In this document: positions 19,248-30,608 of the stretch, piece after piece
Position numbering within the stretch: position 1 is the stretch's first letter
Layout of the letters: each line of letters opens with the position of its first letter
Source of the DNA: Chrysophaeum taylorii
Taxonomy: Eukaryota; Sar; Pelagophyceae; Pelagomonadales; Pelagomonadaceae
NCBI GenBank assembly: GCA_029834535.1
Contig: JAQMWT010000137.1
Span: 1 to 64,000, forward strand
DNA: 64,000 nucleotides
Direction: 5' to 3'
The notes under the pieces: generated by a model
Seen by the model: the letters and a program-made list of their open reading frames with translations, nothing else
The model's database searches: none
Told to the model about the DNA's origin: nothing
Program-made: the position numbers and the translations under genes

Positions 19248-22200
19248 TGGCAGCAGGTGTTCTCCACGGTTGAGCCTCTGCTTGACTTCGTGGCGACACC
19301 TCTTCGGCTTCAGTTCATTGCTACGTGTTCGGTTCGTTGTCGTCTATCGTGTCTTCGATCGAAATTCAAGCTAGCAAGCTTTCGCACAAACTTGATGCCT
19401 TCAGTGGTGAGCAACATCTTTTTCACCAATGGACCCGGCGCCTGGAAAACATGATCATTTCCACCGGTGATCACATTATCTCGACCAACGATCCTTGGAC
19501 TAGCATCTCAGCATCTCGCTGCTCTGAAGAAGACTTTCGCGTGAAGCAACAACGTTGATATCCATGAAAACCGCGACATGAACTTCACGCGAACAACATG
19601 ACAACCGCGACATGAACTTCACGCGACTTTCCAAGCGCATTACCGATGTCTACATGGGCCGTGGGGATCGCGTAGCGAACTTCCTCAACAAGTTCATCAT
19701 CGGAGTATACAAGTTGCTTGGCATTGTACCTATCACCGGCGTTCAAGTTGCTCGGCACTGTACCAATCACCGGAGTTCAAGTTGCTCGGCATTGTACCTG
19801 ATCCGACGCACCCTCGAGTGGGTCCTCGCATTTGAATACGTGCATCGTTCAAGACTTACTGGCTTTGTTTTATCGTCTCGCGTTTCGTACCGATGAATGT
19901 GGGTGTACCCTTGAGAAGTTCAACAACAATCAATTTCGATGGCATGCACAACCACTTCCGCCGCGCTATCCGCCGCGTCGTCAGCCACGACTTCAGACTC
20001 TTCCAACTGACCTACCCTAGACGCTCCCCTTTCCCAACAACCTGGCTCTACTCGATTCCGACGCACTACCCGATGTCCTTTTGGAAGCTGCAAGGATCAC
20101 TTTAAGGGGGACTGCCGCAAGTTTCAAAGTTCCTAGCTATTCCACGACAACGCCCTACCCACCATCGCCGTTCTTCTCAACAGCGCAACACTCCCAATGA
20201 CTCCAAGAACTCCCAACAACACCCACCCACCAACACCAACACCAGCAACACTACCTTTTCTGCTCCTATGCCGACTCCAACCTTGACTGATTCTAGTTCC
20301 ACTCCGCCGCTTTTCTTAATACCAGTTCTTACGTGCCACTGCGACGCTATCTGCAAACTATCTGCAACGTTCTTACGTGCCACAACTGTTTTGCCACTGT
20401 CGCCAACTTCTACCGCAGTCTATTCGAGTATGACGAGCGAAGCTCGCCGCTTGCTCCTCCAACGTTGGCCCATATGGCAACTTCGTTCTTCCGAATGCGA
20501 AAACGGGCCACTTTCTTATCTTCCACAGCAGGCTGGCATACAGCAGCCCGGTCTACCCGTGTTCGTTCCTTACACCGCTGGCGCGTCCGAAGTCTTCCAT
20601 CTTCGCGTACAGGACGTGGTCGTGCCCATGGCAACTTGCTCGCGCCACAACAACCAAACACCCACGTTCGCATCAAACCTGTTTACGCCTTTTTTTGCTT
20701 CTGTCGACTCTGACCATCTTCATAACCTGGTCACCATGCACCATGCAACCTATCTGCCCAAAGGCCACGTTCTCATCAGACGTCTGGTACACCGCCATCA
20801 TATGTACCAGCTTGTGTTTCCGCTATCTTTGCCCCGCTGCGATTCTCAGTGGCACCAATCGTCTAACGCACGTCATCCCAGGCACTTTTGTCGCTATTGT
20901 TCTTCAGACCTCGATTTTGCTGACAGTTTCGATTATCAGATTTCCTGCAATGTCAACCACCGAAGGAACTTCACCTGTTGTTCTGACTCGAATCACGCTT
21001 CCCAGCTCTCGTCTACTGTTGCCCCATTGTCACCTGTTCCTGCTGTTGCCCGATTGTCACCTGTTGAACACTTCCGCTGTTCTTCCGCTGTTGCCCCCTT
21101 GCCCCCTGTGTTTGATGAGAATGCGCCGGTTTCACTGGGACTGATCACCCCATCACGTGAACCGACCATTCTACGAGCTCATAAACTCCGACGCACCAAA
21201 GAGAGAAAACAACAGAAAGTGCAAAAGAGAGAAAACAACAAAAAGTGCAAAACAAAGTCGAGCAAACCAGAGCCGACAAAACCAAAGAGTCCAAAACCTC
21301 CTGATGAAAGTGCAAAACAAAGTCGAGCCAAACGGAGCCGACCGCGCAAAGTCGACCAAAGCGCATTACAACAACCAACAAACTTTCATACTGGCGTTTG
21401 TCAACAACGCAATGTCGATTCTGTTTCATCCTGTCACACGATTCTGCTTCCTCTGTCGCTTCTGTTTCCTTCTGTAACTCTTTGTATGTCTCTTATGTTA
21501 GCTTTCGTTTGTTAGTTCATTATGTCTTCCTTCCCCTTTGTTTAGCTAACACCCTTGTTGATCCCCATGCACACGTTTATTACTCTGCTTCCGAAGAAAC
21601 CTCTCAGTATTCATGCATTGACGAAACTACCGTTGCTTCCACCCATTTACGTGAAGCTTTAGCTCAGACCAATCCTGAGCGTCCTGGCTGGTTGCAAGCC
21701 ATCGCCAAAGAGTATCGCTCCCTTGGTCAGCCTGGTTGCTGGGATGTTGTTCGCCTTCCTTCGATGATGATGATGTTTCTGGCAACATTTGTACCCTCAA
21801 GTGGATCCTCCGCACGAACTATGACTCTAGCCGCTTCAAATCGTACAAGGCCCGCCTCGTTGTCCGCGGTTACACGCAGGTTCACGGCATTGCTTACCAC
21901 GACACGTGCCGTCCTGTAGATGTCATCTCTGCTTTCATACGAGCCCCTGTCTGGCGTTGCTGTTCACGACTGGGATTTGCATAAGCTGGATGTCAACTCC
22001 GCTTTTATCCAAGCTCTCATTGACGAAGGCATCTATGTCTGGCCACACGAAGGTTATGCTCCTCGCCAACCCACCGATGGTTTCAAAATCATTTACACGC
22101 TCCGTCGCTCTTGGTATGGTTGCAAACAAGCTTGTCGTAATTGGTGGCTTTATTTGGCACGCTTTCTCGTCAATGACTGCGGCTTCGTCCGCGGATCTGG

Positions 22201-23306
22201 TGACACTTGCAGCTACACACTCATGCTTAAGTCTACTGTCGTTCAGCGCCTTGTTCTCGTCGTTGATGATCTTCTTGTGGCGCCCCCCCTTTCTTGCATT
22301 GGCCATTACCAAGCTCCCTTGTTGCGTTTTTCGAAGCCTTCCCACTTCCGTTGGTCTCCGCCTTACGCGTGCTCGCGCACGTCGCAAGCTCGCTATCTAC
22401 CAATCCCATGCTATCCGTGAAATCCTCACCGAAAATCGCTTCATCAACAGTAAACCAGAATTTACTCCTGCTCCCAATGGTTCTTCCTCTTTCTGCGGCT
22501 GTTTCTCCTGCACCTGGCTCCCCTGCTCACGTCTTCATGGCACGCCTCCCTTTTCGTCGTATTCTCCGTCGTGTCTTGTTTCTTCCTGTTATGCCTCGCC
22601 CTGATATCACTTGGACCGTCAATCCGTGTGCGCCTTTTACTGACAATCCTGGTAAACCCCACTGGCGCGCCTTATCTCATACCCTCCGTTATCTCCATGG
22701 TACTCAAGATCTTGCCCTTGTTCTTGGTCGCGCTTCTACCCTTCGTCTCTGTGGTTATTCCGACTCCAGCTGGGCCGACGACCCTGATGACCGCCACTCC
22801 ACTACTGGCTTTTGTTTTCTCCTTGCTGGCTCTATGATAGCCTACTGCTCACGCTCGCAGTACCTCCTCGCCCGCTCCTCTATTGAAGCTGAATTGCTCG
22901 CTCATTACGCCGCTACTGCTATGCTCTCTTGGCTTCTCAAACTTTTTGATGACTTTGCTCTCCCTCGTCACACGGTACCAATGTATGTCGATAACAGAAC
23001 CACCGTCACCCAAGTCCGTCTCCAATGTCTCACGCGGCGCACCCGCCATATTGATATTCGTTTTTACAGCACCGCCGAATATCATCGCAACCACATCATT
23101 GACCTCCAACATAGCGATATCTTCACCCGCAGTACGGAAGCTCCTTCCTTCCTCCGGCTTCGTGCTCGTTACCTCACCTCGTGACTTCGCCCTTATATCT
23201 CCTGTCTCTTTCTGCCACACTGCCTCTCCTGACGTCTTCCTTTAAGCTTCCCCTCTGTGAGGATCTCACTTACCCCTTCTTTCCTTTCTTTCTTATCCAG
23301 CACCTG

Positions 23307-23381
23307 TGTGAGGAAGCTATGACACTTACCCGTGCACCACGTCCCCATTATAATTCTCACGTCCCCATTTCAGTTCTCACA
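23307..23381 (+). repeat. 3' LTR of copia element E
   Basis: 75 bp, TG...CA, with the B-type interior. It ends inside a GTTTGTCT microsatellite belonging to LINE Y. Confidence 0.85.
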
Positions 23382-23520
23382 TTGTCTGTTTGTTTGTTTG
23401 TCTTTAAATGTCGACTGCTAAGAGGGGGGTGTGTGGGGGGAGCATGAAGGATGTGGGTGGGTTTGTGGGGTATGAGGGATGTGCCTGACGGGCGGAGATA
23501 AGTACGCTTGTTTGTTTGTC
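23382..23520 (-). mobile_element. LINE Y fragment 3 (3' end only)
   Basis: Tail microsatellite, then TTTAAATGTCGACTGC and the GC-rich 3' end on the minus strand, 5' truncated to about 110 bp. Confidence 0.7.
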
Positions 23521-24390
23521 CCCCGATTTAGGGTAAGGATAATGTAGGCCTGCGAGCCAGGCAGCCATTGATCCTCGAAGCCGTCTACGGCGACCTCGCA
23601 GACTATTTCCACAACCCGCGGCGGCTCTTTCAGCGCGCCATTCTCACGCCCCGTCGAAACGATGTTGTCGATGCTGACAACGCGCGCATGACCGCGGCCT
23701 TTTTTTCCCGGAGACGAGGCGTTTTTTTCGGCAGACTAGGTTGGGTCGGAAGAAGACGCCTCGCTCTTTACAGTCGAGTTTTCGACTCCCTGACAACCAA
23801 CGGCATGCTGACTTTGATCTCGAGCTTAAAGTCTTCGCAACCTCGACCCGTCGCACGGCCACTGCAACGGTACCAGATACATGATCGATCGTGTCGTGTC
23901 ACCGAGGCTCCTCCAACCTGTATCCCTCAAGGCCCGCCGACGCCAAACGATCAACAAGAGCCAGGGCCAGACGCCCCGCGAGGTCCGCGTCCTCTTGCCC
24001 AAGCCCGTCTTCTGTCACGTCCAGCTCTACGTGGCTCTCTGTCGATCGGCAACCCCGAGGATATGCTCTTCTGAGTCGACGACTCCACCCTACCCCACAC
24101 GTGCTGCGCAATACCGATAAGCCCCCTCCCGGCGTCTACACGCGCACTGTAAGTGAACTTACTGGGACCAGGTGAACTTACTGGGGGTTTTAGAGTAAAC
24201 TCAAAGATTAGCGGCGTGTGCGGATCAAAGCAGCTTAGATTGGCGGAGGCGAGAGCGACGAGCTCGAAGGAGCGGGTGTGAGCTAGGTGAACTTACTGAC
24301 CAGGTGAACTTATATGAAGCTTACTGGGATTAGGTGAACTTACTGGGGTTAGAGATTGGGACTAGGTGAACTTACTGGCCTGCACTTGTC
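23521..24390 (+). mobile_element. Helitron-type helicase fragment H4
   Basis: Helicase remnants at 23568-24110 are among the clearest in the window: LEAVYGDLADYFHNPRRLF, AILTPRRNDVVDADN, then in another frame TINKSQGQTPREVRVLL and QLYVALCRSATPR. The last two fit Pif1/Helitron helicase motifs V/VI. AGGTGAACTTACTGG repeats follow at 24150-24380, and the unit ends CCTGCACTTGTCC before CTAACTACTAATCGACAG. Frameshifted, non-functional. Confidence 0.65.
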
Positions 24391-24410
24391 CTAACTACTA
24401 ATCGACAGAT

Positions 24411-24500
24411 GTTTGTCGGTTTGTCTGTCTTTAAATGTCGACTGCTAAGAGGGGGGTGTGTGTGGGGAGCATGAAGGATGTGGGTGGGTTTGTGGGTTGT
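24411..24500 (-). mobile_element. LINE Y fragment 4 (3' end only)
   Basis: About 90 bp of LINE Y 3' end on the minus strand between H4 and H5. Confidence 0.65.
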
Positions 24501-24675
24501 CCCTCGATTTAGGGTAAGGATCAGGTAGGCCCGCGAGCCAGACATTGATCCTCCAAGCCGTCTACGGCGACCTCGCAGACTATTTCCACGACCCGCGGCG
24601 GCTCTTTCAGCGCGCCATTCTCACGCCCCGTCGAAACGATGTTGTCTATGCTGACAACGCGCGCATGACCGCGGC
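24501..24675 (+). mobile_element. Helitron-type fragment H5, left part
   Basis: The H start and first helicase segment, interrupted by gypsy exactly at CGGC. The right part resumes at 32081. Confidence 0.65.
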
Positions 24676-25005
24676 TGTAGTGGTTTTCGCAGATACCCGC
24701 CCCTCCTGGTCGGACCGGAGGCCTCAACAACCCTTTCTCCCTACCCGAACCACGGGTGAAACCACCACACGCCCGATCTCAGCGTAATACCTCACGCCAT
24801 CACGAAATCGAACAATCAAAAGAGGGTAATATCAAGAATACAGCAAGAAAGCAATACAAATGCCCGGTACATTGGGTCCAGTGGAAGCGCAGGTGAAGGT
24901 GTCAAGATGACACCCCCCCATAAATGCAAGGTCAATACCAGGGCAACAATCAGGGTAAGTCAGGTGGCAGGCAGGTAAGTGGGGGAAATGGGCATTACTG
25001 CCACA
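24676..25005 (-). repeat. 3' LTR of the gypsy element
   Basis: 330 bp, TGTAGTGG...CTGCCACA, almost identical to 31751-32080. Confidence 0.95.
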
Positions 25006-25040
25006 GGAGCCCCCTACTTGAGATGAAGTCGTCCTCGACT

Positions 25041-25514
25041 TCAAGGGTGACGAAGGTCACGCTCACGAATGGTACGATAAGCTCGTTCAGCTACATCAGC
25101 AGGAACTTTGTTGCTGTGGAGACCGAAGTTAGTGACGAGGACATCGATTTCATCCGGGCGAAAATCAGTCACACAAGGTTCACAGCCCTCCATGTTGGGT
25201 CGTAGCCGTGTGAAGCTACCTCCGTCAGGATCTTTGTATTCTGGTCTTAAGCGCCGCTCAGCCAGAGGCTTAGTGGGATCAAAAACGCGAGGATCATCGC
25301 GTGGTCCCAAATCAGTATAATAGTGAAGCGCAACTGTATCATTGTCGTAGTCATATTCTTCGTAGACTTCGGCAACATAGATACGCTTCTTCCACGCGTT
25401 GGATCGTCCTTTCACCCTGAAAATCACGAACTTACCATGTTTGAACCGGTCGCGGTCCGATGGTAAATGCAGAGGGGCTGAAGAAGTGTCGATGGCTGGC
25501 ACTTTCAAAGGCAC
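25041..25514 (-). CDS. Gypsy C-terminal ORF (pol tail region)
   Basis: 157 codons downstream of the main pol ORF. KFVIFRVKGRSNAWKKRIYV and YEEYDYDNDTVALHYY resemble the small beta-barrel or chromo-like tail found after gypsy integrases, which can steer insertion. Its charged C-terminal region (RTIRERDLRHP) is not recognised. Part of a fossil element. Confidence 0.6.
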   Translation of the reverse strand: MPLKVPAIDTSSAPLHLPSDRDRFKHGKFVIFRVKGRSNAWKKRIYVAEVYEEYDYDNDTVALHYYTDLGPRDDPRVFDPTKPLAERRLRPEYKDPDGGSFTRLRPNMEGCEPCVTDFRPDEIDVLVTNFGLHSNKVPADVAERAYRTIRERDLRHP

Positions 25515-25592
25515 AATCTGTTAGACAGATACTACAACCGATTCAGCATCATCGTCGTTAACGTCTTGAATTTCATAAACGACGGGAGAGAT

Positions 25593-28500
25593 CTATCTAG
25601 TAATCATGTAAGGTCCGCGCCAAATGGGCCGTAGCTTGTGGCGTGCTTTAGGCACAAACCGCAGGAAATAATCACCTGGGGAAAACTGGATGTCAACTTG
25701 GTGGGCATCATAGTTGAGCTTTTGACTCTCCTGTGCTTTCTGATGAGCTCGTGTAACGAGTCGACTATAAAATTCAAACTTGTTCTTAAAGTCCACCAAA
25801 ATCTGATGACGTGATTGCGGTAGATCACGCTGTTCACTCAAAAGATTGTAATCGGGTGGTAACAGGGGTTGCTTGCCAGTACGCATCATGAAAGGTGAAA
25901 TCTTCGTTCCCGGAATGTACATCCTATTGTACATGAATGACACATATGGGAGGAAATTCGACCAATCTGGCTGACGCTGTTCATCGATTGCAGCTCGCAA
26001 GAAGGCTTTGATGAATCGATTGACATGCTCAGTATGATTACTCTGAGGATGATACGGAAGGGTAGTACGATAACGTACGTTGAATTGACGAACAAATGTG
26101 CGAAATAACCTGTTCGCGAACTCATTTCCATTATCCGTGACTATGCACCGTGGGAGACATCCCTCGAGTAAAATCTTGTCAACAAACGCGTTCAAGATCG
26201 AATAATCGTGCTTCGTGTTGATCAGAGCTAATTTCAAGAAATGTGATGCTGCAATGTAAATGGCGAGTATGTACGTGTACAGGTCAGCGCCTCGTAGAGG
26301 TCCAATCAAGTCCATACCTAGGACATAGCAGTCTCCGACGCGATTCGGTTGACAGAGCAAGCCATGGCGCTTAGGCATGGTGGATCGAATCTTCTGACAA
26401 ATAACGCAGGCATTGACGAACTCATTAACGGATGATGAGACGTTTGGCCACCAATACCGTTCTAGGATTTGATTCGCTGTGGAATCTCGTCCTACATGGC
26501 CTCCGAACAAGCCTCGGTGATGCATGGCGATCACACGCTTCTGCATAGACTGAGGGACCACAATAAGACGTTGAGAATCTGAATCATCAACCTTATACAA
26601 CACGTTGTCATTGATCTCATATGGTACGGATGACTGCTCGTCTTGATCTTTCTGTTCAGAGTCGAGTTTTCGTCTGATGCGCTTGCATGTTTCATCCTCA
26701 GCTTGTTCTTTCGCTATCTCATCGAGAGTGATCTCATCCTCCGCTTGATCCGCAAAAGGGTGACGTTCGACGGAGTCAACTGGCTCAGACTCGTACGAGA
26801 ATTGAGGCGGTTGTACGTTCTGTCGCGTACTAACTGCTACCATAGCTGCGGTGGGTCCGCTGTCCGCCAGCATGGGCATCGTCACCGAAGAGAAGGTGAA
26901 GCAAGCTGTGCCAGGGACATCGGTGGGGATTTCTTGGAAAATCAAAAAAGCTTCATTGATCGGTTCCCCGTCTTCATCTTTCTCGATCAATTTGTCGATA
27001 GGGTTGCGCGACAGACAATCCGGAATACGCATGCCAGGGGAGCTTCCAGGCTTGTATCCGAGCTCCCGATCGAACGCAGCAAGCCGCATAGCCCATCGTG
27101 CTAACTGTCCAGACGTATGATTCGAATCCCGCAGAAACGTTAAGTTACGATGATCCGTCTCTAACTTTGTCTGATGACCTTCGATATAAAATCGGAAATT
27201 TTCGAGAGCAGAGAGTACTGCGAGGAGTTCCAAGCGCCGAGGATCATACTTCCTCATCGACTTAGGCACGGTTCGACTCCAGTACTCGATAACTCTCTCT
27301 TCGATTCTTTCTCTTCCATCGTCGTCAACGACTGGTACTTTTTGAAATAGGTAAGCACCCAACCCATGCGCGGAAGCATCAGTTCGAATGTAAAAAGGTA
27401 ACGAGTAATCAGGATGATAGACGCCCTTCGAAGTGACAATAGCCTCGATGATGGCATCCCAAGCTTCCTGACACTCTTTCGTCCACTTGAATTTCACGTC
27501 CGGCAACGTCAGTTGTCTTAATGGCTCTGCAACTTTCGCAAAATTCCTTATATAACGCCGGCAAAAGCTCCCCATTCCAAGGAAAGATCGCACTTGCTTC
27601 TTAGGGTCAGCATCCGACAAAGTGCCAGGGATTGGCATGTGTCTGATGGCTTCTAAAGATCTTGGTGATGGAAGAAGTCCGTTCGGGGTAGATAAATGAC
27701 CCAAAAACTCAATGACTTCTTGCATAAAATGAATCTTCTTGATCTTGGCACTGTGCCCCTTCAAGGCGAGATGGGGAATAACTTGCACAAGGCACTGCAA
27801 GTGATTCTTTGTATCTGCGTGACCGGCGAGAATATCGTCGATATATGCCACGAGATCACGATATAGCCATTGCGATAAGTCAGTGTTCAACTGCTTGCAA
27901 AACAAACTTCCGGCTGGTTTGACTCCCAAAGGTAGACGCATGTAGCTGTACGCTCCCAGAGGACTAGTGAAGGTGACCACATCTTGTGCATCCAGCGACA
28001 ATCGTAAATTGTGATAGCCCCAACGAATATCCAAACTGGAACGACAAAACTTGTCAATGAGAAACATCAACGCGTCAGCCATGCTCACACTCGGCCAGCT
28101 ATCATCCTTGAGCAATGCATTGAGGCGCCGTAGGTCGACAGCTTCTCTGTAAGCATTGGAAGTGCCAGGCTCGGCACCTTTCTTAGGCAACATCAGAATA
28201 GGGAAACCCCATGGAGAATTCACGGGACGAATAACTCCGTCTCGGGTCCATGCTTCAATCTGTATCCGCAAACACTCAATCTTTTCTTTCGAAAACCGAT
28301 ATGGCGAGAGTTTGACGGGAGTCGGGTTCTCTTCTTTGAACCGGAGCGTCACTTCAGGTGAATCAACAGGTCTCATCACATCATCGAAAAATGCCCACGA
28401 ATACGAGATTAAATGCTTCATCATCGGCTTCTCGTCATCATCTAAGGCAGGATGCACTGTAATACCCAACTCAGTCATCACCTCTTCGACCTGTGCGACG

Positions 28501-29729
28501 GTCGGAGGGATGACCTGGATGCTCTCCTGATCCGCTAAATGAGGAGGCATCACCGGTGAAGGTTGACCATGTTCGTCGTGAGGCGCGTCCGCCCACGGAA
28601 CGTCGTACATATTGAAATACGCTGGTCGCTCTTTCGCGGTGCCTTCTTCTTCAGCAGTTGCGGAGGGCTGGTTATGAACTTGGTTGCTCTGCATAACAGC
28701 AGTGGCGACGGTGCCCCCTGGAAAAGATGAAGCCGTCCCAGGCGATGTAACTGAAGGCGGTGGCGGGGTGGTGGTAGCAGCGGGTGGTGCAGGACTCGCA
28801 GAAGAGTAGAGTTCATCGGGCGCAATCCATGATACACTTCGAGTGGCAGGGTCGAGTGTTGGAATGCGCGACTCTACAGCAAAAGGTGAAAACCGTAGAA
28901 TATGGTGATCAGGTTGGGCTAGCGTAGTCGTCGCAATATTCCGCAACTTACCCAAATTTCGAAGTGAAGGTTCAAACGAATTGTGCACTGCTAGCGCAAT
29001 CCGCGTCATAGTCGCGGGTGGCACCATACTGCCAAGCATCTTCATAGCTACTGTCTCGGAAACTGTCGTACCCCATTGCCACGTAGCAGGAACGGTCATA
29101 ATTTCCTGGTGCATCTGCAACGTGAGTGGACGGGTGTTCGAGAAATGAGGTCCTAAGCGGAGCTTATTGCGCGTCACCGTGAAGGCAGGGCCGATAGCCG
29201 GGCGCGTAGATGAGAAACTGTTCACTATAATGAGCGGGTGACCACCGGTAAATCCCAACGCTGGGCCAAAACGGTCCCGTAAATTCGGTGGTACACGCGA
29301 TAATAACGGCAGTTCCAAGCGAACATTGCAAGCAAGTAGGCGCGTGCGCGAGCACAGCAGGTCTGGCGTGATACTATAGAAATCAACAATACGCGGCACA
29401 TAAAATTGGTGATGCACAAAAGGGATCACTGATGGTTCCTGCTCGAGTGTCCATCGTCCAATCACATAAGGTGCGTTGCGGAAATGACGCAGGACCCAAG
29501 AAGTAATAGTAGCGCCCTTGCGTGCATCCCTGTAGTGCAAATTGGCAGTCGATCCATAGATACACGGCGGACTGGCGTGAAAATAAGAGTGCTTCCAAAA
29601 ATCTGAATGCAAATACGATAACACCAAGTCGTATGTACGACGATGAGATTTCCCCAACTCATGCAAAACATAGGGAATCTTCGGAAAATTGAGTTCAAAG
29701 GAAGCTCGGGCTTGAGGACAAGCATCCAA
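25593..29729 (-). CDS. pol: Gypsy pol polyprotein: RT, RNase H, integrase
   Basis: About 1378 codons in one frame. The first 400 residues are not recognised, and I see no D[ST]G protease motif in them. RT covers about residues 450-690, with the YIDD catalytic motif near residue 628. RNase H follows, with RTDAS near 784. The integrase zinc finger (HH...CxxC) lies near 1070-1110. The integrase core has Asp in GMDLIGPL near 1140, Asp in TDNGNEF near 1196, and Glu in HTEHVN near 1232, so the D,D,E triad is present. RT and integrase order (IN after RNase H) is diagnostic of Ty3/gypsy. Proline-rich linker at about 310-340. Confidence 0.9.
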   Translation of the reverse strand: MDACPQARASFELNFPKIPYVLHELGKSHRRTYDLVLSYLHSDFWKHSYFHASPPCIYGSTANLHYRDARKGATITSWVLRHFRNAPYVIGRWTLEQEPSVIPFVHHQFYVPRIVDFYSITPDLLCSRTRLLACNVRLELPLLSRVPPNLRDRFGPALGFTGGHPLIIVNSFSSTRPAIGPAFTVTRNKLRLGPHFSNTRPLTLQMHQEIMTVPATWQWGTTVSETVAMKMLGSMVPPATMTRIALAVHNSFEPSLRNLGKLRNIATTTLAQPDHHILRFSPFAVESRIPTLDPATRSVSWIAPDELYSSASPAPPAATTTPPPPSVTSPGTASSFPGGTVATAVMQSNQVHNQPSATAEEEGTAKERPAYFNMYDVPWADAPHDEHGQPSPVMPPHLADQESIQVIPPTVAQVEEVMTELGITVHPALDDDEKPMMKHLISYSWAFFDDVMRPVDSPEVTLRFKEENPTPVKLSPYRFSKEKIECLRIQIEAWTRDGVIRPVNSPWGFPILMLPKKGAEPGTSNAYREAVDLRRLNALLKDDSWPSVSMADALMFLIDKFCRSSLDIRWGYHNLRLSLDAQDVVTFTSPLGAYSYMRLPLGVKPAGSLFCKQLNTDLSQWLYRDLVAYIDDILAGHADTKNHLQCLVQVIPHLALKGHSAKIKKIHFMQEVIEFLGHLSTPNGLLPSPRSLEAIRHMPIPGTLSDADPKKQVRSFLGMGSFCRRYIRNFAKVAEPLRQLTLPDVKFKWTKECQEAWDAIIEAIVTSKGVYHPDYSLPFYIRTDASAHGLGAYLFQKVPVVDDDGRERIEERVIEYWSRTVPKSMRKYDPRRLELLAVLSALENFRFYIEGHQTKLETDHRNLTFLRDSNHTSGQLARWAMRLAAFDRELGYKPGSSPGMRIPDCLSRNPIDKLIEKDEDGEPINEAFLIFQEIPTDVPGTACFTFSSVTMPMLADSGPTAAMVAVSTRQNVQPPQFSYESEPVDSVERHPFADQAEDEITLDEIAKEQAEDETCKRIRRKLDSEQKDQDEQSSVPYEINDNVLYKVDDSDSQRLIVVPQSMQKRVIAMHHRGLFGGHVGRDSTANQILERYWWPNVSSSVNEFVNACVICQKIRSTMPKRHGLLCQPNRVGDCYVLGMDLIGPLRGADLYTYILAIYIAASHFLKLALINTKHDYSILNAFVDKILLEGCLPRCIVTDNGNEFANRLFRTFVRQFNVRYRTTLPYHPQSNHTEHVNRFIKAFLRAAIDEQRQPDWSNFLPYVSFMYNRMYIPGTKISPFMMRTGKQPLLPPDYNLLSEQRDLPQSRHQILVDFKNKFEFYSRLVTRAHQKAQESQKLNYDAHQVDIQFSPGDYFLRFVPKARHKLRPIWRGPYMITR

Positions 29730-29771
29730 AGCCAGAACAATGCGAAATGAACTGCCATATAGCTCATTGCA

Positions 29772-30170
29772 TCACCGGATACCCAACGTTGATCCTCCAG
29801 CGCCAGCAAAATAGACGACGACAAAGGTGTCGGTGATGGGTATCCAAACCAAGGAGGCGTGCTTAGATAGCAGCTCCTTAACAGTCGCCTCCATCTCCAT
29901 TTCTGGTGTTTTTTTCACTTCTTCATCTGGAGGAGGCTGAGGAGGAGGTCTGTCACTCAAGACATCCTCCTCGACTTCGTCGTCGTCAACAGCAGCCGTA
30001 AGAGTGGCATGACACAGGTCATCAATGGCTTCTAGCTGTATGTTGACACATCCTTCATGCGGTATGATCTCGCCTTCGACCATACGCCGCAATTGCATCC
30101 ACCACGCGTCCACCTCATCACGGTCCTTGGTAATTTGCCCCGTGAGATTCGAGAATGTGATACGTGTCAT
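29772..30170 (-). CDS. gag: Gypsy gag-like segment
   Basis: 132 codons (MTRITFSNLTGQITKDRDEV...) with an acidic, proline-rich middle (DRPPPQPPPDEE). It lies between pol and the larger gag ORF. Assigned by position; no zinc knuckle is seen. Part of a fossil element. Confidence 0.5.
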   Translation of the reverse strand: MTRITFSNLTGQITKDRDEVDAWWMQLRRMVEGEIIPHEGCVNIQLEAIDDLCHATLTAAVDDDEVEEDVLSDRPPPQPPPDEEVKKTPEMEMEATVKELLSKHASLVWIPITDTFVVVYFAGAGGSTLGIR

Positions 30171-30329
30171 ACCAGCAGCTCCCTTCCTGACACGAAGTAT
30201 TTCTTCTTCGTCACGAGGACGCGCCGAACCGGGGTCAGTACGATGGTGCGGGGTAGGCTCCGGTCGACTTCGCGGTGGCTGATCGTCGGTCAGTGCCGAT
30301 ACAGCGTCCTCATCGTCGTCGGGCGTAAC

Positions 30330-30608
30330 TAACTAACTAACTAACTTCAGACCTCTCCCGAGCATGGGAGCCAGGCCGGACCGACAGGAGCCAGTCCGGA
30401 ATCACGGGCCTGTAGACGAGGAGCGCCGAAAGGTCGGTCGGCGGAGAGTAACCATCAAGCTTGTCGCCATGCGACGAGGAGAACGCGATGTGACTGACAA
30501 CCAACTCGTCGATAACCTTCCGTCTTCGCTCCCCGGCCATACCCCGTCCCACTGCGAACGTTCCGGCTGCCAATCGGCCCGCCCGGGAGGCGAATAGGTG
30601 CCAACCTA
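30330..30608 (-). mobile_element. GTTA-tailed retroposon T1 inside gypsy
   Basis: 279 bp flanked by a 13-bp target duplication CGTCGGGCGTAAC (30317-30329 and 30609-30621). The 3' end on the minus strand is a (GTTA)n tail preceded by GGAGAGGTCTGAAGTTAG. Same family as T2-T5. Tail, target duplication and variable 5' length are hallmarks of LINE or SINE insertion. Confidence 0.85.

Larger units (their letters stand above)
19152..23381 (+). mobile_element. Ty1/copia LTR element E with mismatched LTRs
   Basis: The left LTR (19152-19247, 96 bp) is of the G type; the right LTR (23307-23381, 75 bp) is of the B type. Primer-binding-like TGGCAGCAGGTGTTCTCC follows the left LTR. Parts on the plus strand: gag-like 19325-20105, unassigned conserved block about 20270-21140, RT about 21700-22420, RNase H about 22650-23184. 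No integrase core seen. Broken many times. No matching target duplication was found (GGTCG before D, TTGTC after E). This fits a recombinant between two subfamilies. Confidence 0.85.

Noticed and set aside
20268-21515. 415-codon open frame as a host gene
   Set aside because: It lies wholly within copia element E, and its end matches the integrase-RT linker region of element F.
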